The notes: generated by a model not told the origin, from the sequence alone. Shown: positions 1 to 7,697, counted from the first letter of the stretch. The stretch is DNA of 20,219 nt from Candidatus Hodarchaeota archaeon (GCA_016839665.1 JAEOTU010000148.1:1-20219); one strand, 5' to 3'. Numbers and translations are program-made.

Positions 1-2
1 AA

Positions 3-770
3 TTCATCTCTGCTAAGGCAGCGCAACAAATGCGACAAGAAAAGTACGGAATGGTCTATCGAATAGAAAGCCTTGATCCAGGACTTGAAGGTGCTGATTT
101 CCTAGCGATTTTTGGTGCAAAACCTAGGCCAAAAGAAGCAGCGTCCTCTGTAACCTCAGAATCGGACATTTTTACAAGACCAACTCCAGCTCCAACCCCA
201 GCTCCAACCCCAGCTCCAACCCCAGCTCCAACACGGGCACCTACTCGCGCACCTACTCGCGCACCTACTCACGCACCTACTCGCGCACCAACTGTAGATC
301 AAGCTGCATCTGTGACAAAACCTTCCCCGCCTACTAGGCCAACACCAACTCCTACTAGTGTGAGAACTCCACCCACTCCTACACCTAGAGTTGTGAAAGA
401 GACCGAAGTAGTTGTAACTGCACCTGTTAAAACTGTTGTCCCCATTCCTCTTGCGGAAGTAACTGAAAAACTAAAAGAATTAGAAATTCCTCAAGAAATG
501 GAACGTGAGATCGTCATCATCGGTGATTTGGTGTTTTCTGTAATTAAAGAGCATTTAGCTCTTTTTTCCAAAGATGTAGTAAAATTGGAACCTATGGATG
601 ACCTCCCTTCTGGAATTTTTCCTGCTGCACATTATCAAGTTAGGCTCTTTATTGAAAATGGAAGAGTTCTATTTACGGAGCTTCTGAGACAAAAAACTCG
701 ATCCGAAAGAGACGAATTTATTGATGATATGCGAAAATCACTCCAAGATCTGTCGAAAATGGGTATTTAA
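3..770 (+). CDS. Partial protein with Pro-Thr-Ala repeat linker, function unknown (5' end outside window)
   Basis: The reading frame is open from the first bases of the window with no stop, so the gene very likely begins upstream; the internal ATG at 30 has no convincing ribosome binding site. The visible part has three segments. A short N-terminal piece (about residues 1-45 of the visible frame) ends in GADFLAIFGAK. A low-complexity Pro/Thr/Ala/Arg linker of about 100 residues is encoded partly by a 12-bp minisatellite. A C-terminal domain of about 105 residues contains alternating helix- and strand-like stretches (EREIVIIGDLVFSVIKEH, YQVRLFIENGRVLF). I do not recognise either folded part. 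The gene stops 22 bp before the Rab-like GTPase and is probably co-transcribed with it, so a role as a partner or regulator of the GTPases is possible but is inference only. Confidence 0.7.
   Translation, partial: FISAKAAQQMRQEKYGMVYRIESLDPGLEGADFLAIFGAKPRPKEAASSVTSESDIFTRPTPAPTPAPTPAPTPAPTRAPTRAPTRAPTHAPTRAPTVDQAASVTKPSPPTRPTPTPTSVRTPPTPTPRVVKETEVVVTAPVKTVVPIPLAEVTEKLKELEIPQEMEREIVIIGDLVFSVIKEHLALFSKDVVKLEPMDDLPSGIFPAAHYQVRLFIENGRVLFTELLRQKTRSERDEFIDDMRKSLQDLSKMGI
180..293 (+). repeat. In-frame 12-bp minisatellite encoding PTPA/PTRA units
   Basis: Nine tandem 12-bp units plus half a unit lie in frame within the first gene. The first four encode PTPA (CCAACCCCAGCT type). The next five encode PTRA, with one PTHA variant (CCTACTCGCGCA type). 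Units within each subtype are almost identical at DNA level, which points to recent expansion by slippage in two separate blocks. The product is an extended linker that turns from neutral to positively charged along its length. Confidence 0.9.
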
Positions 771-792
771 TTGATTATCGGAAGAACCAAAA

Positions 793-1323
793 GTGGTTGA
801 AGAATACTTACTCAAAATTTGTGCTATTGGTTCAGGCAGCGTTGGAAAAACCTCTTTGATCAGGAGGTTTGCAGAAGGAAAATTTACAACGAATTATTTG
901 CCTACTCTAGGAGTTGATATTACTACCAAACAATTATCGGTTGACAATAATCTTGTTAAACTAATCCTTGTAGATACTGCAGGACAAGAGTTTTTTGGGA
1001 AACTACGACCAAGTTATTATCGAGGGGCTTCAGCTTGCCTAATTATGTTTGCTCTTAATGAAAAATCATCATTTGAATCTATCCCGGACTGGCTTGCAGA
1101 ATTTCGAAAACATATCCCTCAACCTTCGGTTCCAATTGCCTTGGCTGGAAATAAGAAGGACCTTGTTGAACAACGACAAGTTTCCCCCGAGGAAGCCCAT
1201 TCATTAGCAAAAGCCAAAGATATGACTTATTATGAGACTTCTGCAAAATTAGGGGGTAATGAGATTGAAGAAATATTTGTTGGTTTAACAAGACGTGTTT
1301 TAAAAAAGGACCCACAAGAATAA
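793..1323 (+). CDS. Rab/Ras-superfamily small GTPase (eukaryote-like)
   Basis: A 176-residue single-domain GTPase with all five G motifs: P-loop GSGSVGKTS (13-21), switch I threonine T38 in PTLGVD, DTAGQE (61-66) with the catalytic Gln65, NKKD (120-123) and ETSAK (148-152). The YYRGA stretch (75-79) after switch II and the LGVD segment are typical of the Rab subgroup. Such proteins cycle between GTP and GDP states and in eukaryotes direct membrane traffic. There is no C-terminal cysteine, so prenyl anchoring like that of eukaryotic Rabs is not possible; the tail ends in KKDPQE. The start is GTG at 793, because no ATG lies near the beginning of the domain. It is the second gene of a cluster with an MglA-like GTPase 44 bp downstream and a longin-like protein further on. 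Identification as a small GTPase is certain; the physiological role is unknown. Confidence 0.95.
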   Translation: MVEEYLLKICAIGSGSVGKTSLIRRFAEGKFTTNYLPTLGVDITTKQLSVDNNLVKLILVDTAGQEFFGKLRPSYYRGASACLIMFALNEKSSFESIPDWLAEFRKHIPQPSVPIALAGNKKDLVEQRQVSPEEAHSLAKAKDMTYYETSAKLGGNEIEEIFVGLTRRVLKKDPQE

Positions 1324-1367
1324 CATATAATTTCACTTACTACGCATGAAAATTTCAGGGATGAACA

Positions 1368-2120
1368 ATGCAGGCAAATACTCAATTTGAGGTGATCAAA
1401 CGTGACCATCAAGGAGTTCCTGTTGTCAAGATCGTATTTTGGGGGCCAACTCTTGCAGGAAAAACCACCGCGCTTACCATCACAAAAGTATTGAAGAGTC
1501 TTGAAGACCCTGAGAATGTCTACAAATTCTTAAAATTAGAAGATCCTACTGGGCGGACTTTATTCTTCGATCAGGCGATTTTTGGTATAGGAAAAACCGC
1601 AGCTGGTTTACCAATTCTGAAGTACCATCTTTTCACAGTTCCTGGTCAAGAACGTCATGCTGGCCAACGGAAAGTCGTTTTGCGGGGAGCACATGGTCTG
1701 ATTGTAGTTATCGATTCAGAGAAATCACGATGGGAAGAGAATAAATTCTCACTACAAGAAATTAACACTCTTGCTGGTGACAAATTAATTAGTGGTGCCT
1801 TACCTTACCATATTATGCTTAATAAGATGGATTTACCGAAAGAACAAAGAATATCATCATTAGAAGTAGGGAAATTACTGAGTGAATCTGGCGTTGCAGC
1901 TAATCTTCGAGACGCAGCTGTTAGAATAGTGGAAGTTTCCTGTCTTGAGGCAAGGGATGACCTAAAGCGCCTTCTCTCGAAAAGCGATCGGAGTACGATT
2001 GTAGACGCAGATGGAAAGTTACGAAAAGAGGTTCGACCTATGAGTGTTACACGCGTGATCAAATCTGTTGAAAGTCTCATCCGTGAGATAATTATCCAAA
2101 TGATGAAACAACAAAGTTAA
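1368..2120 (+). CDS. MglA-like small GTPase
   Basis: A 250-residue GTP-binding protein of the MglA type (the bacterial and archaeal polarity or gliding GTPase family within the Ras superfamily). P-loop GPTLAGKTT lies at 26-34. Switch I carries the family signature GRTLFFD (62-68), where MglA proteins have RTLFFD. The G3 motif is VPGQE (91-95) instead of DTAGQE, as is usual for MglA, with Gln94 retained. The specificity motif NKMD is at 152-155. A C-terminal extension of about 60 residues (roughly 190-250) goes beyond a minimal GTPase core. The ATG at 1368 follows a short purine-rich sequence (AGGGA, about 9 nt upstream). Pairing of a Rab-type and an MglA-type GTPase in one cluster suggests a shared pathway, but no regulator with a recognisable roadblock domain is visible next to them. 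Confidence 0.9.
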   Translation: MQANTQFEVIKRDHQGVPVVKIVFWGPTLAGKTTALTITKVLKSLEDPENVYKFLKLEDPTGRTLFFDQAIFGIGKTAAGLPILKYHLFTVPGQERHAGQRKVVLRGAHGLIVVIDSEKSRWEENKFSLQEINTLAGDKLISGALPYHIMLNKMDLPKEQRISSLEVGKLLSESGVAANLRDAAVRIVEVSCLEARDDLKRLLSKSDRSTIVDADGKLRKEVRPMSVTRVIKSVESLIREIIIQMMKQQS

Positions 2121-2235
2121 TCCTCTTGGATTTTTGATTATACCCTGGTCTTTTCTAGTCCTGTATCTCTGTCAATCATCAAAGAAGCTGGAAATGAAAG
2201 TTTCTTAGCGATTTCTTCAAGGGAGAAGTTTTCTC

Positions 2236-2871
2236 GTGAAAATTTCTATATCAAACCCACAACTTATCTCAATTGCCGTTAAAGAGTTTCAAAAGGGATC
2301 CATTGTTGTTTTTCCAACTGACACATCTTACGGGTTGGGAACAATAGGTTTAAAATGGAATGATAGAAATATTAAACGAATTTTTGAGATTAAATCACGA
2401 TCACTTGATAAACCAATTAGTCTTCTTATAACGAAAAGTATGATATCACGATACATTGAAACATCTCCAAAAATAAGGGAAATTCTTGAAAGAATTTGGC
2501 CTAGCAGCCTTACAATCATCTTATTTTGTACTGACCAAGCTTTTCATGAGTTATCTCCATTATTAAATCTAAAAAATCGTCAAAAAATTGCATTTCGTGT
2601 GCCACAACATGAGTTATTATTGAAAATAATAAAAAAGGTTGGAAGCCCAATCATTGGTACTTCTGCAAATAAATCTGGTTCACCATCGAAATATGTTCTC
2701 CCCCCAATTATTCAAGAGCTATCCTTAGCGAATATTCATCTTTGGATAGATGCAGGGGAATTACCCAAGAATCCTCCTTCTACCATTGTTGATCTTACTG
2801 ATCCACTTAAGCCTACTCTTGTTCGAAGAGGAAATGTCGACATTGATCAGATATTAAGAGGTCAAGTGTGA
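2236..2871 (+). CDS. tsaC: L-threonylcarbamoyladenylate synthase (TsaC/Sua5/YrdC family)
   Basis: This enzyme joins threonine, bicarbonate and ATP to threonylcarbamoyl-AMP, the first step of the universal t6A37 modification of ANN-decoding tRNAs. The 211-residue protein spans one YrdC domain: PTDTSYGLG (28-35), the KxR motif K53-S-R55, DKPISLL (58-64), WPSSLTII (88-95), FRVP (120-123) and the SxN motif S143-A-N145 in GTSANKSG, then PSTIVDLT and LVRRG near the end. The extra C-terminal domain of full-length Sua5 is absent, so it is the short TsaC type. The start is GTG at 2236, about 10 nt after AGGGAGA. It lies 115 bp after the GTPase gene and may have its own promoter. The KEOPS partners that use its product are not in this window. 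Confidence 0.93.
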   Translation: MKISISNPQLISIAVKEFQKGSIVVFPTDTSYGLGTIGLKWNDRNIKRIFEIKSRSLDKPISLLITKSMISRYIETSPKIREILERIWPSSLTIILFCTDQAFHELSPLLNLKNRQKIAFRVPQHELLLKIIKKVGSPIIGTSANKSGSPSKYVLPPIIQELSLANIHLWIDAGELPKNPPSTIVDLTDPLKPTLVRRGNVDIDQILRGQV

Positions 2872-2919
2872 ATCTGAAACTTTAATAAGAACTTCTTATT
2901 GAAGAGCTAATGACTAGGT

Positions 2920-4815
2920 ATGCACGGTCAAGAGGTTTCAAGTGACATTCTTGTGATCCATCAAAACAGGATAATCTTTAGCTCTGGTCAGGGAAACCTA
3001 ACAAAACACTCAAAGATCAGTGCAACAGTTACTCAAGTTCTCACATTATTTTCTTCTCGTATTATGGAAGGAGAACAAATTCATTTTATTCGCTTTGAAA
3101 ATCATCGAATGATTTTCTTATACTCTCAAAAAATTGAAGAAAGTGCATTGGTTGCGATCGTTCTAAATCCAATCGAAAGAAGTGCTAGACAAGTTATCCC
3201 TGCTATGAACATTGTTTTACATATGGTTGAGGAATTTCTCCAAGGAAATATTGAAGATGCACAAAACCGACAATTAGATTGTTTCTATCAGATTCTTTCC
3301 TCACCAGAACGTGCGCTTTTTATAATTCCACGATCACCAGCGGGAGTATTATCGGCGTTAGTTATATTAACTGCTTTTGCTCATGACATGCACCTTGGAA
3401 TTCAACAAATTGCATCGAATTTACATTTTGTGGATCCCAGTAACCCCCAAGAGCTTCAAGAACTTGTTCAGAAATCCATTACTCATCGAATTCTTTCTTT
3501 CGTTCCATTACCAGAAGTAGAAGAGAATGATAACATTCTATTATTTGGATTGGACTCACCTCTTAAACAATATTTTTCTACTTCTCCCGGGGAGCAAGCT
3601 TACGATGTTATTAGTCGGGTTTTCGGTGATCAATCAAATGCGGCAAAAATGAGAAAATTCATTGCTAATGAAGAAGCTTGGGAAATTGCTCAATCAATAG
3701 CTCTTCTTCCATCGTCTGAAGATAATTTTATTCGAAAAGAGATTCTTTTATCAACGGTACTACAGCCTGGGAGAGATATTATTGTAACACTGTCCACCCC
3801 AGTCATGCAGAAACTCCGAACATTGGCTTCTTCACCTGTTACAATAGAAATCCCCACAACTCCTATAGATATTGAAAATAAAGAAGTTGTATCTCAAGAG
3901 AAGGTTTTTGAAGAAGTTCAAACCAGGGTTCCAGCTCAAGAAGTTGAAACGCATGAACCCGCTGAATTGGAAATCAAAGAAGTCCCAACTGAAATTTTTG
4001 AACCAGAAATGGAAAGTCCTACGGCTGTTGAATTAGCAGCAGAACCTGACGCTATTCCTCAGGAAGTACAAGAACCAATTTCTGAGCCCATTGCTACTAT
4101 TCCAGAAAAAGTTGTTGTAACACGTTTAGATGAGATACGAGAAAAGGGATTTGAATATCAGTTTAATTCAATTCCTTTGATCCTTGATACAGCACCTTAC
4201 GAAATCGACATTCCAGAGAATCAAGATCTACCTTTTGATGAATCAAAAATTACTCTTAGACTGTTTTCAGGGGGAGAGAAATTCTTCATTATTCATATTT
4301 ATACAACCAAAAATCGTTTGTCCGATTTGAAAGATTCATTGGAGGATCTTTCAGTCAGAATTGGAGGAGAAACTCAAATAAAAGAAGATCATGTTTCAAT
4401 CATTGGTCCAATCGAAAAACGATTGATGGCTATTCGAGCATTATTATGGCTAAGTATCGTGGAGTATCTTACACAAGTTGAAATGAGATTCCAAGGAATT
4501 TCAGGATTGTTTGATATTCCAAATGAAGGATCAATTCTAATTATTCCTCCGAATAGGGATTTCATCAAAGATAAAATTCCTTCTAAATTTAAAAGCTTCA
4601 TTGAAGAAACAGAGCTACGAAGTCACCATGAACAAGAAGAACTCTGGACTTTAGGAAAGGTACAAGATGATATCCTTTCACGTCTTATGGAGCCTCTAAA
4701 ACAAGGAGATGGGGTTGTTTTTGTCGCCTCTAATAACAACCAAGAAATGGAAGAAATTGCTCTTTTCTTGTTAATGGTTTCAGAGATATGTGGTATTGGA
4801 TTTTCTAGATGGTAA
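2920..4815 (+). CDS. Multidomain protein with Mon1-like N-terminal longin domain
   Basis: A 631-residue protein with no transmembrane segment or signal peptide visible. Residues 8-108 follow the pattern of a longin fold: strand-turn-strand (DILVIHQNRIIFSSG), a helix (SATVTQVLTLFSS), strands (IHFIRFENHRMIFLY, ALVAIVLN) and a long helix (RQVIPAMNIVLHMVEEFL). By eye the order and spacing resemble the first longin domain of eukaryotic Mon1. Residues about 120-300 form a second alpha/beta region. An acidic Glu/Pro-rich linker spans about 305-400, and a C-terminal alpha/beta region about 440-631 may hold further related folds. Mon1 forms the Rab7 exchange factor with Ccz1; here the gene is 1.6 kb from a Rab-like GTPase, so a GTPase-regulating role is plausible but inferred. 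Start ATG 2920 lacks a strong ribosome binding site. The CDS is certain; the domain call is moderate. Confidence 0.75.
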   Translation: MHGQEVSSDILVIHQNRIIFSSGQGNLTKHSKISATVTQVLTLFSSRIMEGEQIHFIRFENHRMIFLYSQKIEESALVAIVLNPIERSARQVIPAMNIVLHMVEEFLQGNIEDAQNRQLDCFYQILSSPERALFIIPRSPAGVLSALVILTAFAHDMHLGIQQIASNLHFVDPSNPQELQELVQKSITHRILSFVPLPEVEENDNILLFGLDSPLKQYFSTSPGEQAYDVISRVFGDQSNAAKMRKFIANEEAWEIAQSIALLPSSEDNFIRKEILLSTVLQPGRDIIVTLSTPVMQKLRTLASSPVTIEIPTTPIDIENKEVVSQEKVFEEVQTRVPAQEVETHEPAELEIKEVPTEIFEPEMESPTAVELAAEPDAIPQEVQEPISEPIATIPEKVVVTRLDEIREKGFEYQFNSIPLILDTAPYEIDIPENQDLPFDESKITLRLFSGGEKFFIIHIYTTKNRLSDLKDSLEDLSVRIGGETQIKEDHVSIIGPIEKRLMAIRALLWLSIVEYLTQVEMRFQGISGLFDIPNEGSILIIPPNRDFIKDKIPSKFKSFIEETELRSHHEQEELWTLGKVQDDILSRLMEPLKQGDGVVFVASNNNQEMEEIALFLLMVSEICGIGFSRW

Positions 4816-4829
4816 TCAAGACTAAAGGA

Positions 4830-4930
4830 ATTTCACGATGAAGGCTGCTATTGTATCGGTCAGCAGAGGTCTACCCGTTGCAATGATGTTGATTACCGTC
4901 CGGAATGGCAGATAAGCCTATCGCTGAAAT
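4830..4930. ncRNA. Candidate structured RNA: long bulged hairpin in an intergenic gap
   Basis: This gap between the longin-like gene and the convergent dph6 gene is richer in G+C than nearby intergenic DNA and folds into one long hairpin by hand. The pairs are ATTTCA 4830-4835 with TGAAAT 4925-4930; CGAT 4836-4839 with ATCG 4920-4923; AGGCT 4842-4846 with AGCCT 4915-4919; GCTATT 4847-4852 with AATGGC 4904-4909 (one G-U); CGG 4857-4859 with CCG 4896-4898; and TCAGCA 4860-4865 with TGTTGA 4887-4892 (one G-U). That makes about 30 pairs with small bulges. The strand is undecided. Near the base are a box-C-like ACGATGA (4835-4841) and a box-D-like CTGA (4924-4927), so a C/D-type kink-turn is an alternative fold. 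It could also be a 3'-UTR structure. No known family is recognised. Confidence 0.4.
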
Positions 4931-4981
4931 CTTTGTCGTAATTCCAGTCAATTTGATAATCCATCTTATTTGAATCTGATC

Positions 4982-5671
4982 TCAAGGAAATTTTACGCGA
5001 GGACTAAGTTTTGCTTCAATGATTTCAAAATATCCTTCCTCACGATATTCATTCCAATGGATTTTTGATTTAATAATCTCGATACGAGAAGGAAAAAAAG
5101 GTGCATCTAATACTAATGATTCAAATTCTCCTCCTTCTCCAATCATTGTCAACTCTGATTCAGGAACAGTCTTTTGAAGGGATTCTAACATTTTAAAAGT
5201 GATTTTTTTTCCAAGTAATTCTCTTCCCAAACCCATGCCTGCAACTGATGAAAAAATTATATGAAAATTATTTTCTAGCAATTCTGATAGAAGGGTTCTT
5301 GGTGATAATCTCCAAAGGGGATTAAAACATTTCATTTTTGCACTTATTGCGGCATAGTTGAACTTGAAACGTTGAAAATCTGATCGAATTCCACCTGTTA
5401 TCACAGCCTCGGCTTCAGACCCAATTAAAAACTCTTTAAGGGCCTGTATCTCATCCTCTACGTGACAACTTTCAATAAAAATGGTTCGATATGGAATACT
5501 TAACATCCTAGCTATTAAAGCTACATATTGAGTGTTTGGAATATGAAAAAGGTAACTTTCAGGGCATCGAGATCTTACAGAAAGGATTGATATTACATTA
5601 AATTGATGTAGGGCTATCCATAGAGCAAGAATAGAATCTTTGCCTCCTGATACGAGACATGTGACATTCAT
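4982..5671 (-). CDS. dph6: Diphthine-ammonia ligase (Dph6 family, PP-loop ATPase)
   Basis: This family carries out the last step of diphthamide synthesis on elongation factor 2, ATP-dependent amidation of diphthine with ammonia. The PP-loop SGGKDS (8-13) at the N terminus binds ATP. The rest follows the archaeal Dph6 pattern: VEDEIQAL in the middle, GGIRSDFQR, then NPLWRLSPRTLL, SSVAGMGLGRELLGKKI and GEGGEFESLVLDAP near 179-192. The length of 229 residues is normal for archaeal single-domain members. The ATG at 5671 sits directly before the conserved strand and PP-loop; only a weak ribosome binding site is seen. It stands alone, convergent to the longin-like gene and divergent from nadA. Other PP-loop ligases share the SGGKDS motif, but the later motifs make Dph6 the best call. 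Confidence 0.9.
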   Translation of the reverse strand: MNVTCLVSGGKDSILALWIALHQFNVISILSVRSRCPESYLFHIPNTQYVALIARMLSIPYRTIFIESCHVEDEIQALKEFLIGSEAEAVITGGIRSDFQRFKFNYAAISAKMKCFNPLWRLSPRTLLSELLENNFHIIFSSVAGMGLGRELLGKKITFKMLESLQKTVPESELTMIGEGGEFESLVLDAPFFPSRIEIIKSKIHWNEYREEGYFEIIEAKLSPRVKFP

Positions 5672-5812
5672 AATGATCCACTCTCACATTTTCCAAAAAA
5701 GTTAATGTTATCTTGGAAATTTCTATCAATTTTAATAACCTCATCCCAATTTCCTCTCCATGACAACGAATTATGCTTGTTCAGCATTATTTCATTCCTT
5801 ACTTCTGGAGTT

Positions 5813-5820
5813 TTTATAAA
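5813..5820 (+). promoter_or_regulatory. Putative TATA box of the nadA operon
   Basis: TTTATAAA in the 200-bp gap between the divergent dph6 and nadA genes, 51 bp before the nadA start. Transcription starting about 25 bp downstream would give a leader of roughly 30 nt. It is assigned from sequence and position only. Confidence 0.4.
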
Positions 5821-5871
5821 GTAGCAAAAAAATTGAAAATCCGCAGGTAATCATAACTAGAGAGAAAAAAA

Positions 5872-6789
5872 TTGTCCACCAATATTATTGATGAAATTAA
5901 ATTGCTTAAAACTGAACTTAATGCTATTTTATTAGTACATAACTATCAGGAGCCTAATATCCAGGAGCTAGGAGATTTTATAGGAGATAGCTTTGAGTTA
6001 GCTTGGAAGGCAAAAAGAATTGAGAATGAAATCATTGTGTTTGCTGGTGCGCAGTTTATGGCAGAAACTGCTGCAATTCTGAATCCTGAGAAAAAAGTGT
6101 TAATCCCATCTCCTTCAGCAAAGTGCCCTATGGCTCATATGCTTTCAATAAAGGATATGAAACACTATCGAACTCGGTATCCGAATGCTGCTATTGCTGT
6201 ATATGTGAATACAACCGCTGAAACAAAGGCTATGGCAGATATCTGCATTACTTCTGGAAATGCAGTCAAAGTAATCTCAAAACTCGATCAAGAACAGGTT
6301 TTAATAGGGCCTGACCGAAATCTTGCTAAATATATCCAAACGCAACTACCTAACAAAGAAATTATTCCTTTTCCAAAGATTGGGCATTGTTATGTTCACC
6401 GTAAGTTTGATCCTTCTGATATCCAGAACCTGAAACTCCAACATCCTGATGCCGAAATCCTTGCTCATCCTGAAGCTGATCTTTCTGTACAAAAACTTGC
6501 TCACAAGATATGCTCAACTAGTGGAATGTTGAAAGAAGCACTAGAGTCTAGCTCTGAAAAATTCATTATTATAACTGAAATTGGATTGGTGGACCGATTA
6601 AGGTCAATTCTTCCAATGAAATCATTTATTCCTGCTCGGAATGATGCGATTTGCATTCAACAAAAGAAAATCACAATTTATAATCTCTATATGTCTCTTC
6701 TTCACGAACAATATCATATTCGGATTCCAACCAATATCGCAAGTAAAGCTCAATTGGCTATCGAAAGAATGCTTGAACTTTCAACTTAG
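5872..6789 (+). CDS. nadA: Quinolinate synthase NadA
   Basis: NadA condenses iminoaspartate with dihydroxyacetone phosphate to quinolinate, using a [4Fe-4S] cluster, in de novo NAD synthesis. The 305-residue protein has the family's three pseudo-repeats. The likely cluster ligands are C85 (SAKCPMA), C173 (GHCYVH) and C261 (DAICIQQKK), whose 88-residue spacings match the three ligands of characterised NadA proteins. Other family motifs are HNYQ (23-26), GDS (38-40), FAGAQFMAETAAIL (57-70), ADICITSGNA (122-131), HPE (199-201), STSGM (215-219) and TEIGL (235-239). The TTG at 5872 is used as start; the purine-rich AGAGAGAAA just upstream may serve as ribosome binding site. nadC follows after 17 bp. 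No nadB or aspartate dehydrogenase gene lies in the window, so the iminoaspartate source is elsewhere. Confidence 0.96.
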   Translation: MSTNIIDEIKLLKTELNAILLVHNYQEPNIQELGDFIGDSFELAWKAKRIENEIIVFAGAQFMAETAAILNPEKKVLIPSPSAKCPMAHMLSIKDMKHYRTRYPNAAIAVYVNTTAETKAMADICITSGNAVKVISKLDQEQVLIGPDRNLAKYIQTQLPNKEIIPFPKIGHCYVHRKFDPSDIQNLKLQHPDAEILAHPEADLSVQKLAHKICSTSGMLKEALESSSEKFIIITEIGLVDRLRSILPMKSFIPARNDAICIQQKKITIYNLYMSLLHEQYHIRIPTNIASKAQLAIERMLELST

Positions 6790-6806
6790 GTAGAGGAGCT
6801 CTCAGA

Positions 6807-7697
6807 ATGTCTTACATTCCTGACAAACTATTAGAAAAAAAATTGACTCGGTTCTTAGAAGAAGATATTGATTATGGGGATATTACGAGTGAACTGGTTC
6901 CGAATGTTCTAGTCCATGCACATATAATTTCTAAGCAAAAAGGAGTCCTTTGTGGATTAGATTTTGCCAAAATTGTCTTCAAATTCTTAGATGTGGAAGT
7001 TACAAGCTTATTTAAAGACGGAGATAAGATTAGAAAGGGAGACGTCATTTTAGAGTTAAAAGGTCTTAGTAGAAAGATTCTTGTTTCAGAACGTACGGTT
7101 CTGAACCTTTTAATGCGTCTTTCTGGAATTGCTACCCAAACACGAAAGCTTGTTGAGAAAGTTAAGGAAACTGGTCTTGATATTATTATTGCTTCCACAC
7201 GAAAAACAACACCAGGATTTCGATACTTCGAGAAATATGCTGTCAAAACTGGAGGAGGAGATCCTCATCGATGGAACTTATCTGATTCTGTTTTGATTAA
7301 AGAAAATCATCTTAGCTTACTGGGAGAGGCAGCTATCCAAACTATCTTAAATCAATCTAAAGTAAAAACTTCATTTACGAAAAAGGTCGATATCGAAGTA
7401 GAAAATATATCAGAATTGAAGCAAAGTCTAAGGTTATCTCCAGAGATTATTATGTTGGATGACTTTTCTCTTAGTGATATCCAAGCAGCAATCAAAATTG
7501 TTGAAAAGAATAACAAAGCACCACGACCTCTGATAGAAATTAGCGGTGGAATATCTGAACAAAATATTAACAGATATCTCATTCCAGGTATAGATATCAT
7601 TTCTGTAGGAAGTTTAACTCACTCTGTTGTAGCAATCGATTTTTCTATGAAAATTGCTGTGATTCAACCTTTAGGTGAAATTAATAATGGTAATTAA
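6807..7697 (+). CDS. nadC: Nicotinate-nucleotide pyrophosphorylase (quinolinate phosphoribosyltransferase)
   Basis: NadC turns quinolinate and PRPP into nicotinate mononucleotide, CO2 and pyrophosphate, the step after NadA. The 296-residue protein shows the full family pattern: EEDIDYGDITSE near residue 20, the SERTVLNLLMRLSG helix, the active-site block ASTRKTTPGFR, the downstream KYAVKTGGGDPHR, VLIKENHL, the barrel strands DIEVEN and IMLDDFS, and phosphate-binding IEISGGI and DIISVGSLTHS near the C terminus. The ATG at 6807 follows GAGGAG by 8 nt. The 3' end overlaps the start of the next small gene by 11 bp, which supports a single transcript. Confidence 0.96.
   Translation: MSYIPDKLLEKKLTRFLEEDIDYGDITSELVPNVLVHAHIISKQKGVLCGLDFAKIVFKFLDVEVTSLFKDGDKIRKGDVILELKGLSRKILVSERTVLNLLMRLSGIATQTRKLVEKVKETGLDIIIASTRKTTPGFRYFEKYAVKTGGGDPHRWNLSDSVLIKENHLSLLGEAAIQTILNQSKVKTSFTKKVDIEVENISELKQSLRLSPEIIMLDDFSLSDIQAAIKIVEKNNKAPRPLIEISGGISEQNINRYLIPGIDIISVGSLTHSVVAIDFSMKIAVIQPLGEINNGN

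Noticed and set aside
180..293. CRISPR-like or transposon-end repeat
   Set aside because: The units are 12 bp, directly adjacent, in frame and encode PTPA/PTRA; they are a coding minisatellite without spacers.
4840..4917. Short plus-strand frame beginning MKAAIVSVSRG
   Set aside because: Only about 25 codons, no ribosome binding site, and it lies wholly within the hairpin candidate; base pairing explains the sequence better.
5773..5787. ATGCT-TGTTC-AGCAT inverted repeat between dph6 and nadA as an operator
   Set aside because: A 5-bp arm is short enough to be expected by chance in a 200-bp AT-rich gap; no second copy was seen near other genes.
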